Shown: positions 24,742 to 32,386, counted from the stretch's first letter. The stretch: 32,978 nt of DNA from an uncultured Prevotellaceae bacterium (GCA_937891085.1 CALAEY010000073.1:1-32978), one strand, 5' to 3'. Notes: generated by a model from the letters alone, not told the origin. A program made the numbers and translations.

Positions 24742-26691
24742 TCACTGTCTTATGTTCTCCAGTTCTTCAGAGGCGCGTTCCCAGTCTTCCACCACCTCGT
24801 CGAGCTTGTGCTTCAGTTTTCCATGCTTCTCGTAGAGACTCATGTCACTGGCTCCGTCGGGGGTAGCCATCTGGGCTTCTAAGATGGAGATGGCAGACTC
24901 CAGCTCTGTGATGCTTTGCTCACAGTCGGCTACCTGTTTCTCCAGCCTCTTCACCTTCTTGTTGTATTCCTTCTGTTCCTCGTAGGAGAGGGCTCCTTCC
25001 GACTTCTGCTTATCGGCTGTCTGCACAGGTTCTTCCACGGGTTTGGTGAACAGCACGTCCAGACGGTCCAGCTGGGCTGCCTGGGCTGCCTTGCTTTGCA
25101 GGAAGTCGTAGATACCACCTAAGTGTTCCTTCACCTTCCCTCCACCGAACTCATAGACTTTCGTCACCAGTCCGTCGAGGAAGTCACGGTCGTGGCTCAC
25201 CACGATCACCGTACCGTCAAAGTCACGGATAGCGTCCTTCAGCACATCCTTCGAGCGCATGTCCAGATGGTTGGTCGGCTCATCCAGTATGAGGAAGTTC
25301 ACGGGTTCCAAGAGCAGCTTTATCATAGCCAGTCGGGTACGCTCTCCACCGCTCAGCACCTTCACCTTCTTCTCAGAGGCTTCTCCTCCGAACATGAAGG
25401 CTCCCAGTATGTCACGTATCTTCAGACGGATATCTCCCACGGCTGCATGGTCGATGGTGTCAAACACCGTGAGGTTCTCATCCAAGAGCTGTGCCTGATT
25501 CTGGGCAAAGTAGCCTATCTTCACGTTATGCCCCAGCGTCAGCTTGCCTGTATAGTCGTGAATCTGCTGCATGATGCACTTCACCAGCGTGGTCTTACCT
25601 TCACCGTTCTTACCGACGAAGGCTACCTTTTCCCCACGGCTGATGGTAAGGTTCACGTCATGGAACACCACATGGTTTCCATACGCCTTAGCTACCTCTT
25701 CACAGATCACAGGATAACTGCCACTACGGTCACTGCACGTGAACTTCAAGCGGAGGCGTGAGTTGTCCACCTCGTCTATCTCGATGGGGACTACTTTTTC
25801 CAACTGCTTGATGCGGCTCTGCACCTGCACGGCTTTCGTGGCCTTATAACGGAAGCGTTCTATGAAGTCGGTGGTGTCTTGAATCATCTTCTGCTGATTC
25901 TCATACGCACGGAGCTGTTGCTCCCTACGCTCTTCACGCAGCTTCATGAAGGCATCATAGCCCACCTTATAATCGTAGAGCCTACCCACGGAGAGTTCCA
26001 TGGTTCGGGTGCAGACGTTGTTGAGGAAGGCACGGTCGTGGCTCACCAGCATCACGGCTCCACTGCTCTGTGCCAAGAAGGTTTCCAGCCACTGGATGCT
26101 TTCGATGTCCAGATGGTTGGTAGGCTCGTCCAGAAGCAGCACGTCTGGGTGCTGAAGCAAGAGCTTGGCCAGCTCTATGCGCATGCGCCAACCGCCTGAG
26201 AACTCGCTTGTAGGACGGTCGAAGTCTGTGCGCAGGAAGCCCAGTCCCATCAGGGTGCGTTCCAGTTCGGCCTCATAGCCAGCGCCAGCCACCATCTGCA
26301 GGTGTTCCTGCAGATGGGTGCACTGGTCTATCAGTTTTTGGTAGGCTTCGCTCTCATAGTCGGTTCGCTCAGCCAGTTCCATGTTCATTCGCTCCACCTC
26401 GGCCTGCATCTGCCTGATGCCCTCGAAGGCCAGCTCGGTCTCCTCACGCACCGTGCGTTCATCAGTGAGCTTCATCACCTGTGGCAGATAGCCCACCGTG
26501 CAGTCCTTGGGTTTAGAGACTGCTCCCGATGTAGGGCTCTGCAGCCCAGCCAGTATCTTCAGCATGGTGCTCTTGCCTGCACCGTTCTTGCCCACCAGGG
26601 CTATGCGGTCACGCTTGTTGATTACAAAGCTCACATCACTGAAGAGCGGCGTGCTGTTGAACTCTACCTCAAGGCAGTCTGCGGAAATCAT
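24742..26691 (-). CDS. ABC-F family ATPase (Uup/YheS type)
   Basis: The 649-residue soluble protein has two ATP-binding cassettes and no membrane helices. Cassette 1 has GKNGAGKST (34-42), FSGGWRMR and LLLDEPTNHLD (185-195). A charged linker rich in Arg, Glu and Lys follows (about 245-305, the P-site tRNA-interaction region of ABC-F proteins). Cassette 2 has GKNGEGKTT (360-368), LSGGERTRLAM (446-456) and LILDEPTNHLD (467-477). The C-terminal 80 residues form a coiled coil (KKVKRLEKQVADCEQSITEL and onward), as in Uup. ABC-F proteins act on the ribosome. A housekeeping role is likelier than antibiotic resistance, since the linker is not unusually long. It lies 21 bases before the peptidase gene. 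Confidence 0.94.
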   Translation of the reverse strand: MISADCLEVEFNSTPLFSDVSFVINKRDRIALVGKNGAGKSTMLKILAGLQSPTSGAVSKPKDCTVGYLPQVMKLTDERTVREETELAFEGIRQMQAEVERMNMELAERTDYESEAYQKLIDQCTHLQEHLQMVAGAGYEAELERTLMGLGFLRTDFDRPTSEFSGGWRMRIELAKLLLQHPDVLLLDEPTNHLDIESIQWLETFLAQSSGAVMLVSHDRAFLNNVCTRTMELSVGRLYDYKVGYDAFMKLREERREQQLRAYENQQKMIQDTTDFIERFRYKATKAVQVQSRIKQLEKVVPIEIDEVDNSRLRLKFTCSDRSGSYPVICEEVAKAYGNHVVFHDVNLTISRGEKVAFVGKNGEGKTTLVKCIMQQIHDYTGKLTLGHNVKIGYFAQNQAQLLDENLTVFDTIDHAAVGDIRLKIRDILGAFMFGGEASEKKVKVLSGGERTRLAMIKLLLEPVNFLILDEPTNHLDMRSKDVLKDAIRDFDGTVIVVSHDRDFLDGLVTKVYEFGGGKVKEHLGGIYDFLQSKAAQAAQLDRLDVLFTKPVEEPVQTADKQKSEGALSYEEQKEYNKKVKRLEKQVADCEQSITELESAISILEAQMATPDGASDMSLYEKHGKLKHKLDEVVEDWERASEELENIRQ

Positions 26692-26715
26692 GCTTACCTT
26701 TTATCTTTTTCCTGA

Positions 26716-27411
26716 TTACTCAGCCATGCGGTCGGCTGTAGAAGAAGCCGTCATGTCCTTGATCTTGGCCTGAGTCTCAGTGAAGTGAGGCAGTTCCTTA
26801 TGATGGTCTGAAGCAGCCTGATCCTTCCAGATCTCGAGCAGCACCAGGGTGTCATCCTTAGTCAGGCTCTTATAGTAGTCGTAGAGCACACAGCCTTCTT
26901 CCTTGTTAGACTCCTCGATAGCCCACTGCACAGCCTCGATGTAAGCGTCACGCTGAGCGGTAGTCTTCAGGATGTTCAGACGGAAAGCCTTGGCAGGATC
27001 CAGATTCACCTCCTTAGGCTGGTTGATCTGCTTGATTTCCAGTGTACCCAGATTCTGGATCTGTGGCACCAGGGTAGTGAAGTGGGTAGAAGCCATGTGC
27101 TTGTCGAGAGAAGCCTGGTCTTTCCAAGTCTCGAAAATCAGCATCTTGCCAGGACGAGAGGTGCTCTCCAGGATGTCATAGCCTATCACACCCTCGTCGT
27201 TCAGAGAGGCAGCTACCAACTGCTTGCCCAGCTCTACCACTTGGTCGTGGTTCTCAGGGCTCACGGTGAGGTCACAGTTCATACGGATAAAAGCCAACTC
27301 CTCTGCAGGAGCTTCTACTTCTACATTATCAGTTTGCTGAGTCTTATTGCCACCACATGCAGTAAGAGCGGCAGCTACTACGGCTGCCATCATCCATAAT
27401 GTCTTTTTCAT
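26716..27411 (-). CDS. Exported lipoprotein with two antibiotic-biosynthesis-monooxygenase (ABM) domains
   Basis: The 231-residue protein starts with a lipoprotein signal (MKKTLWMMAAVVAAALTAC, then GGNKTQQ). Two related ferredoxin-like ABM domains follow, at about 38-118 and 142-225. Both show the same pattern: an opening strand (FIRMNCDLTV; FRLNILKTT), an acidic glycine turn (NDEGVIGYDILES; KEEGCVLYDYYKS) and an EIWKDQA-type strand (FETWKDQASLDKHM; LEIWKDQAASDHHK). YgiN-type single-domain proteins of this family act on quinols or haem and usually are cytosolic dimers. Here the pair is fused and apparently exported. The substrate is unknown. It is the first gene of an operon with the ABC-F and M13 genes. 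Confidence 0.88.
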   Translation of the reverse strand: MKKTLWMMAAVVAAALTACGGNKTQQTDNVEVEAPAEELAFIRMNCDLTVSPENHDQVVELGKQLVAASLNDEGVIGYDILESTSRPGKMLIFETWKDQASLDKHMASTHFTTLVPQIQNLGTLEIKQINQPKEVNLDPAKAFRLNILKTTAQRDAYIEAVQWAIEESNKEEGCVLYDYYKSLTKDDTLVLLEIWKDQAASDHHKELPHFTETQAKIKDMTASSTADRMAE

Positions 27412-27457
27412 AATCTTTTTGCTTTTAAACTAATAATAATATTGAAAAATCAAGGCG

Positions 27458-27489
27458 CAAAATTAGTGGTTTTCTGAAAGATATGCAAA
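27458..27489 (-). promoter_or_regulatory. Promoter of the ABM-ABC-F-peptidase operon
   Basis: On the minus strand TAATTTTG (27458-27465) is a perfect -7 box, with TTTG (27486-27489) about 20 bases upstream as -33 element. This is the best promoter in the window. Confidence 0.8.
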
Positions 27490-27503
27490 AAAAGACTAAA
27501 AAA

Positions 27504-28871
27504 CTACGCCAATACGAGCCAAGAAAGCATCAAAAGCAGCTGGAGCACCCAGAAAGCGATGCCCAGCACCAGGGTGATCTGATTGTCACGCTTGTAGTTC
27601 TTCTCAAACCACGCACGGCTCTCCCACCTGTGCGACAGCCATGACAGGGCTCGTCCGTTCTTGCCCAAGGCAGCCATAGGCAGCAGGTAGAGCAGGCCCA
27701 GCGGACTCAGTCCCACGAGCAGCAGGAGCAGCACCACCGTGAGGAAGTAGAGCGTCCACTTGCTTTTCAGGGCGTGGCATACCACATAGAACTGGGGGAA
27801 GAGGCAGGCCATCCAGTCCCACCCTTCGATGCCCTCGGGCAACTGAGGGTCTGGTTCTCTGCGCTTCAGCACAGCTCCAGCCGACTTCTCCCTGCCATAA
27901 AGGTACTCTGCGCATTGCTCCGTCAGCTGGGGATGCAGGCTCATATAGTGACTGGCAAAGGCCTTGTAGTCCTTGTCTTCTTTCAGCGGATAAATCTCAT
28001 AGGTACCATCGTCTTTCTGGTAGAACAGCGTTTCGGCCTTCGGGTCTTTGAAGAGGCGGGGGAACCACATGCCATAGCGTTCCGTCACCATCTGCTGGAA
28101 GCACTCATAGTCGTCATAGTCGGCCACCCAGAAGATCACCTTCCCCAAGTAGCCGTTTTGCACGCATTGGTCGAACTCCCAGAGGAAGTTGTCCGTCATG
28201 TTGATGCGTTGTAGTATGACTGGTGCCTTGCCTTGCAGCTCTATCACCAACTCCTTCCAATGCTCCCCCACGTAGATGCGCTTGGCTCCCTGTGGGGGCA
28301 TTAGCTCGTCGGGCTTGCCTATGGCGTAGGGGTGGAAGAGGTCTTTCAGGGCCACCATCAGCTTCTTCTCGCTCTTCTTGTACTTCTCATCGTCCTTGAA
28401 ACTACGCAGGAAGAGGATGAAGTGTTGCAGGTACTGCGTGTGCTCCTCATTATAGAACGGCTGACGGCCCAGCCACTTGTGAATCAGCTGATAGAGAGGC
28501 ACTATGAGCAGCACCGACATGGTGAGTGAGAGCAGGATGTCTCGCATCTGCGGATAGAGCTCCGTCTGCCTGCTGTCGAGCACCCCTTCCAGCAAGATGT
28601 CATAGATCATATAGCCTATGAGTACAAAGAGGATGATGTCGCTCAGGTCTCTGGAGCGCATGGCCCATTTATAGTTCTTGGAGTGTACAGCAACCATTTT
28701 GAGTGGCCAGGTGATGAGCCAGAACAGCACAAGGTAGAGGGGCACGAGTACGAATCCCCCTACATAAGCCTCCCCAAAATCTCTGAAGAATCTGGAAATC
28801 GGACTTTCAAACGCTTCGATCACCTTATCGACGATCTGCTGCTGCGCCTCTGTCAGTTCCTGCCACAACAT
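27504..28871 (-). CDS. Multi-pass membrane protein of unknown function with a cytosolic 'LRSF' domain
   Basis: I place the start at ATG 28871 (MLWQELTEAQQQ), giving about 455 residues. The promoter box at 28898-28905 lies downstream of the alternative upstream start at 28937, which would be untranscribed. Three membrane helices occupy roughly residues 38-62, 77-100 and 110-135. A soluble region follows with FILFLRSFKDDE, then AIGKPDELMPPQGAKRIYVG, HWKELVIELQGKAPVILQ and NFLWEFDQCV. Two more helices near the C-terminus end the protein. The motif series (leucine-Arg-Ser-Phe, then Gly-x-Pro, then Gly-Ala-x-Arg, then Trp) recurs in uncharacterised bacterial membrane proteins and looks like a Rossmann- or TIR-like fold, but I cannot name the family. 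No catalytic residue is assigned. It stands alone, between two leftward operons. Confidence 0.8.
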   Translation of the reverse strand: MLWQELTEAQQQIVDKVIEAFESPISRFFRDFGEAYVGGFVLVPLYLVLFWLITWPLKMVAVHSKNYKWAMRSRDLSDIILFVLIGYMIYDILLEGVLDSRQTELYPQMRDILLSLTMSVLLIVPLYQLIHKWLGRQPFYNEEHTQYLQHFILFLRSFKDDEKYKKSEKKLMVALKDLFHPYAIGKPDELMPPQGAKRIYVGEHWKELVIELQGKAPVILQRINMTDNFLWEFDQCVQNGYLGKVIFWVADYDDYECFQQMVTERYGMWFPRLFKDPKAETLFYQKDDGTYEIYPLKEDKDYKAFASHYMSLHPQLTEQCAEYLYGREKSAGAVLKRREPDPQLPEGIEGWDWMACLFPQFYVVCHALKSKWTLYFLTVVLLLLLVGLSPLGLLYLLPMAALGKNGRALSWLSHRWESRAWFEKNYKRDNQITLVLGIAFWVLQLLLMLSWLVLA

Positions 28872-28897
28872 GGTTTTAGTGTTTATAACTTCGGGGA

Positions 28898-28905
28898 CAA
28901 AGATA
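28898..28905 (-). promoter_or_regulatory. Promoter -7 box of the membrane-protein gene
   Basis: On the minus strand TATCTTTG is a perfect TAnnTTTG match. The predicted start near 28891 leaves about 20 bases before ATG 28871. No clear -33 element is seen. Confidence 0.6.
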
Positions 28906-28914
28906 GGAAGAAAA

Positions 28915-28971
28915 ACACGGATTACACAGATTCCCATGCATTAATTTCACAAAAATCCGTGCAACCCGTGT
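28915..28971. repeat. Imperfect inverted repeat of ACACGG-type arms
   Basis: ACACGGATTACACAGATT (28915-28932) pairs with 28954-28971. Fifteen of 18 positions are complementary, and the other three pair as G-U in one strand. The element lies just after the stop of the lysozyme-like gene, so it may end the accessory operon. It also overlaps the expected -33 region of the next gene. Confidence 0.7.
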
Positions 28972-28980
28972 CTGTCTGCA

Positions 28981-29475
28981 TCAGCGTGTCCGCATCAGCT
29001 TCCAACCTTCCACGATGGCATTTCGGTCTACCTGCTCCATGGGAATGCCACACTCCATGGCAGTCATGGCCTCAATGATACGCATCAGGATGCTGTCTTG
29101 GGGCTTCTCCAGCACGGGATGGGGTACGATGCTGTCGGGATCCAGCTTGGCATGACGGCAGACGAAGCGGATGTAGGCTTCGGTGTCGTTCTCCGTCGGA
29201 GGTGCCCAGCGGTTCAGGATATTCCGCACGGTGTAGGGTTTCCCCTCCTTCAGCAACCTCAGCTTGTAGTTTCCCAGCAGTTTCCAAGCGGCTCGGTAGC
29301 CGTAGCCCATCGACTTGAAGGTGACGAACTGCCTGTCGGGTTGCTGGGCTGGTGCTCCCAACCAGTGGATGTTCTCCGCCTTACGGATGTTGAGTGGATT
29401 CTTGTTACGCAGTCCGCGTGCTACACGCTTCGTGACTGTTGACTGCTGACCGTTCTTGACCATATCTGTTTTCAT
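28981..29475 (-). CDS. Lysozyme-like protein (annotated elsewhere as 'structural protein P5')
   Basis: The product is 164 residues. It shows the series RGLRNKNPLNIRK (20-32), W-x-G, FVTFKSMGYGYRAAWKLL, YTVRNILNRWAPPTENDTEAYIRFV and an end rich in charged residues. This pattern is common in Bacteroidetes accessory regions under the name structural protein P5, and the fold is probably lysozyme- or transglycosylase-like. No signal peptide is seen, so export would need another route, as with phage endolysins. The first 14 or so codons (VKNGQQSTVTK) come from a heptamer repeat (29426-29461), so the true start could be further in. It overlaps the primase-like gene by 4 bases (ATGA). Confidence 0.75.
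   Translation of the reverse strand: MKTDMVKNGQQSTVTKRVARGLRNKNPLNIRKAENIHWLGAPAQQPDRQFVTFKSMGYGYRAAWKLLGNYKLRLLKEGKPYTVRNILNRWAPPTENDTEAYIRFVCRHAKLDPDSIVPHPVLEKPQDSILMRIIEAMTAMECGIPMEQVDRNAIVEGWKLMRTR
29426..29461 (-). repeat. 36-base dispersed heptamer repeat, copy B, inside coding sequence
   Basis: On the minus strand GGTCAGC, AGTCAAC and AGTCACG follow GGTCAAGAAC. It is 31/36 identical to copy A at 22647-22682. It encodes residues of the N-terminus of the lysozyme-like protein. Confidence 0.8.
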
Positions 29476-31916
29476 ACATTAGCTATTTTCTTGTATTGAT
29501 GATTATCTGTTTGTTCTATCAGTCCCTGCTTACGCCAGTTCTTCAGCATCTGGGAGACGGCATTGCTGCTGGCATCTGGTCCTTTCTCCTTCCGAGCCTG
29601 TTCTTCGGTGAAGACCTGTGGCAGACGCTCATACACGGTGTCGTTCTGACCTCTGCGCTTACGTGTCTTGGAGCCCGATACGTAGTTGCGCTTGGCATAG
29701 GCATCGCTGATGCGTTCACGGAAATACAGCAGGGCATTGTCCAGAAAGTAGTCTGCCAGCACGTCATAGAGCCCTAAGAGGGTGTCTGTCTGGAAACGCT
29801 GCACCAGCTTTGGCAGGGCTTCGGGATGCTTCGTGAGGTAGGCGCGAGCCGATGGGCATCCATCTGCCCAGTCGGGCTTTTTCTGTGTGGCATCTATCTG
29901 GCTGATGAGCCACCCTGCACAGTCACAGAGCATGAAGGCACCGATGTATCGGGCAGAGCTCACGGCTATGCGGAAACGCTGACGGGCCTCTACTACATCG
30001 TAGTTTTTCTGGGCTCGGGTACGCACTTTCTCCAACCACCGCTCACAGCGTTCCTGCAACTTGGGGAGCACTATTTCCCCTTGCATCACATCGAGCACCT
30101 CTGCCACAGCCCTGATGTTCTTCGTGGCCTCCTTCGAACGAGGATCTACCAGCTCCAACGGAGCAAAGGTATTGTCGGGTGTACGCCCTATGCAGAGGCG
30201 GGTGAGCTTACCGTCAGTCACGTTGGGCACGGCACGATAGAGGGCATCGGGGGTGCAGCACAAGGTGAGGTTCCACAGCACATGGTCTATCACGGCGTTC
30301 ACGCTGCTGTCACTCTTGTAGGCTTGTGAGAACTCTGCCCCGTCATAGGCTTTACGCAGTATCACGCTAGTGTTGTTCCAAGCCTCGTTGCTGCTCTGGG
30401 AGAGCTGGTCGCTCTCACTGGTGAAGCTGTAGAGGTGCTTGCCCTGACTGAACTTCAGGCGTTCCAGGATCTTGGTCACCGAGGTACGCAGACTGGGACA
30501 GCGCACGATGATCTGTGGGCGTTCGGGCTGTTCCTTGGCATTCTTTTTCCGTCGTTTCAGCTCCTCAAAGTCATCCTCTTTCTGCAGGTTCACCTTGTCT
30601 TGTTCCAGCAAGACTCCCATCCACGCATAGTAGAGATCGTCCAGCTCGCTCTTATTGCTGGCTGCCTCACCTACGATGTAGGCTATCAGGTTGATGTTCT
30701 TCATGGTGCGGTGTATCTGCAGCTTCACGCCTGTGGCCAAGGCACCTATCATGGGACCGATGCCCGTGAGCACAGCCATGCTGAGGTTGGGATGCACGCC
30801 TTTCAAAGAATCAGATACGCCCATAGGCAACTGGGGAGGCAACTGATCCACGTAGTAGTTCTCATCCTGTTCTTGCAGTTGGCTCAGAGCTTCTGCCAGT
30901 TCTTCATTCTCCGGATGGGCAGCTTTCACGGCCTCCAGCACCTGATACATACGCCACGGCATGCGTCCGTGCTCACGCTCCACGGCATTGGCTATGCACT
31001 GCCTCTTCTCTGCTGCTGGGAATCCATCATAACAAGGTATCACGGCATCCAGCGTGTCGATGTCGAACCGACAGAGGTGACGCAGGTTGTAGGCCAAGTC
31101 GAAGGTCAGTGTGTTTCGCTCCGTCCGCTCTGGCTCCTTCCCTCCATGATGCAGCTCCCAATACGTCTGGATGATCTCTGAGTAGGGCACTCCGTGGAAA
31201 CAATGAACATTGAGCATTGAGCATTGAACATTAGGCTGCGCTGTGTCCTCATCACTATCCACTATCAACTCTCCACTATCCACTAAAAAAATCTCCTTAT
31301 CCAGATACAAAACATGGTTCATCGGGACCCCGTAGCTCACACGGGCCAAGTCGAACACTGCCTCATCACGCTGCTCCATAGGCACCTGCATCATATCAGC
31401 CAGCAACTGCTGATTGCCTTTGATGTCGAGGGCAGGATTCACACGGCAGACCAACCTCAGACCGTGCCCCGATGGGGTGACATGGGCCAACAGCACCTTG
31501 GCATCAGCGATGAAGTCACGTCCTTCTAAGCGGAATTTCTCCAGCAGATCCTCGAAGACCTCCTTCGGACTGGCCTCCCAGATGCCGTCCCAGTCGTAGA
31601 TATAGTAGCCCGTGGGCGCGCCCTCCTCACTCTTGCGTCGATGACTGGGGAAGGTGGCATGAAACAGGAACTTAGGCAATCCGCGTTTGGCCTTGGCTGC
31701 TTCCTCATGCGCCCTTTCACGGGCTGCTTTCAAGCTCTCCATCTCCGAGGGTACAGCCGTCTGCATATAGACGGCTATGCGGTGTTCCTCCTCTTTCCAA
31801 GCCTGCGTCAGTCGGCAGTTCTTCTCCACCTTGGGATCCGACACTATGCGCAGGAATTCCTCTTCTGAGGTGAGGGTGCACGTAGCCCCTCCGAATGTTT
31901 TCTGATAATCGAACAT
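29472..31916 (-). CDS. Primase-like BT4734-type plus DUF3987-type helicase protein
   Basis: The 814-residue protein belongs to the VirE/BT4734-like group of Bacteroidetes accessory regions. The N-terminal part resembles a primase-polymerase catalytic domain: YIYDWDGI with D108 and D110, TPSGHGLRLVC with the SGH motif at 149-151, and FDLARVSYGVP at about 188-197. After an insertion (213-239) comes a DUF3987-like part. Its P-loop position reads GEAASNKS (416-423), where a normal Walker A has GK, so nucleotide binding may be weakened. The C-terminus (about 740-814) is basic and looks like a DNA-binding winged helix (ARKEKGPDASSNAVSQMLKNWRKQGLI). It lies between a small unknown gene and the lysozyme-like gene. 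A replication or mobile-element role is inferred. Confidence 0.8.
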   Translation of the reverse strand: MFDYQKTFGGATCTLTSEEEFLRIVSDPKVEKNCRLTQAWKEEEHRIAVYMQTAVPSEMESLKAARERAHEEAAKAKRGLPKFLFHATFPSHRRKSEEGAPTGYYIYDWDGIWEASPKEVFEDLLEKFRLEGRDFIADAKVLLAHVTPSGHGLRLVCRVNPALDIKGNQQLLADMMQVPMEQRDEAVFDLARVSYGVPMNHVLYLDKEIFLVDSGELIVDSDEDTAQPNVQCSMLNVHCFHGVPYSEIIQTYWELHHGGKEPERTERNTLTFDLAYNLRHLCRFDIDTLDAVIPCYDGFPAAEKRQCIANAVEREHGRMPWRMYQVLEAVKAAHPENEELAEALSQLQEQDENYYVDQLPPQLPMGVSDSLKGVHPNLSMAVLTGIGPMIGALATGVKLQIHRTMKNINLIAYIVGEAASNKSELDDLYYAWMGVLLEQDKVNLQKEDDFEELKRRKKNAKEQPERPQIIVRCPSLRTSVTKILERLKFSQGKHLYSFTSESDQLSQSSNEAWNNTSVILRKAYDGAEFSQAYKSDSSVNAVIDHVLWNLTLCCTPDALYRAVPNVTDGKLTRLCIGRTPDNTFAPLELVDPRSKEATKNIRAVAEVLDVMQGEIVLPKLQERCERWLEKVRTRAQKNYDVVEARQRFRIAVSSARYIGAFMLCDCAGWLISQIDATQKKPDWADGCPSARAYLTKHPEALPKLVQRFQTDTLLGLYDVLADYFLDNALLYFRERISDAYAKRNYVSGSKTRKRRGQNDTVYERLPQVFTEEQARKEKGPDASSNAVSQMLKNWRKQGLIEQTDNHQYKKIANV
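31200..31284 (-). repeat. Two heptamer arrays inside the primase-like gene
   Basis: Plus-strand units ATCCACT-type (five units, 31250-31284) and GAACATT/GAGCATT (four units, 31205-31232) encode protein stretches VDSGELIVDSDED and NVQCSMLNVHCF. The frame stays open across both. The spacer between them is 17 bases. Confidence 0.85.
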
Positions 31917-31926
31917 ACGCTCCTCC

Positions 31927-32241
31927 TTATCCTCTCATCAAAGCCGACTTCTCTTCCTGGTCTTCCAGCCAGCCTATCAATTCTGCACAGGCCACACGCA
32001 TCAGTCCTGGGGCATCCAGAGCATCTACGTCTATCAGTACGCTGAGCTTATAGCTGCGCTCACACAGGGTGATGCTCCCGTAGCGTGTACGCACCAGCGT
32101 TGTGAAGCGTGAGCCTCTGAGTCCCGTCTCTGGGAGAAATTCAAACGAGCCGTCTCTACGGCAGATACCTCTGCCACGGAGGGCAGACACGATGTTCTCA
32201 TCAAGCAATGTCTTCTTGTTATTCAATTTTTTCGTTGCCAT
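31927..32241 (-). CDS. Small protein of unknown function, first gene of the accessory module
   Basis: The product is 104 residues. The start is ATG 32241 (MATKKLNNKKTLLDENIVSALRG). It has a basic N-terminus, a middle part with RGSRFTTLVRTRYGSITLCERSYKLSVLID and an acidic, helical end (AELIGWLEDQEEKS). No membrane helix or signal is seen. It ends 10 bases before the primase-like gene, so the two share a transcript with the promoter at 32324-32331. The family is not recognised. A DNA-binding or regulatory role would be a guess. Confidence 0.7.
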   Translation of the reverse strand: MATKKLNNKKTLLDENIVSALRGRGICRRDGSFEFLPETGLRGSRFTTLVRTRYGSITLCERSYKLSVLIDVDALDAPGLMRVACAELIGWLEDQEEKSALMRG

Positions 32242-32276
32242 AACTTTAATTTTTTAATCTTTTAATGTTTTAATTT

Positions 32277-32298
32277 CTCAATCCGATTGAGGATTGAG
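32277..32298 (-). promoter_or_regulatory. 5' leader hairpin of the accessory module
   Basis: CTCAATCC (32277-32284) and GGATTGAG (32291-32298) form a perfect 8-base-pair stem with a GATTGA loop, about 20 bases after the predicted transcription start and 35 bases before the first ATG. Its role is unknown. Confidence 0.5.
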
Positions 32299-32323
32299 AC
32301 GTCGTTCTTCGAAGAAACTGGCG

Positions 32324-32331
32324 CAAAGTTA
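32324..32331 (-). promoter_or_regulatory. Promoter -7 box of the accessory module
   Basis: On the minus strand TAACTTTG is a perfect TAnnTTTG match. A T-rich TTTTTC lies about 20 bases upstream. Transcription would run leftward through the small gene, the primase-like gene and the lysozyme-like gene. Confidence 0.65.
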
Positions 32332-32366
32332 TCCCCCAGTCTTCAGGCAACGAAAAATTATACTCC

Positions 32367-32386
32367 ATTAGACAGGATTAGATAGG
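32367..32386. repeat. 10-base direct repeat near the insertion-sequence end
   Basis: ATTAGACAGG (32367-32376) is followed at once by ATTAGATAGG (32377-32386), with one difference. It lies at the likely border between host sequence and the transposase element. Confidence 0.7.

Noticed and set aside
24742..26691. ABC-F gene as an antibiotic-resistance determinant
   Set aside because: The C-terminal coiled coil and ordinary linker resemble housekeeping Uup-type proteins, and there is no attenuator-like leader upstream.
30435..31181. 248-residue plus-strand frame opposite the primase-like gene
   Set aside because: It is an antisense shadow with no domain, and the minus-strand frame has strong family motifs.
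31927..32241. Assignment of the small gene to DUF4248, which often neighbours such primase-like genes
   Set aside because: The visible sequence does not match the pattern I associate with that family, so it is left as unknown.
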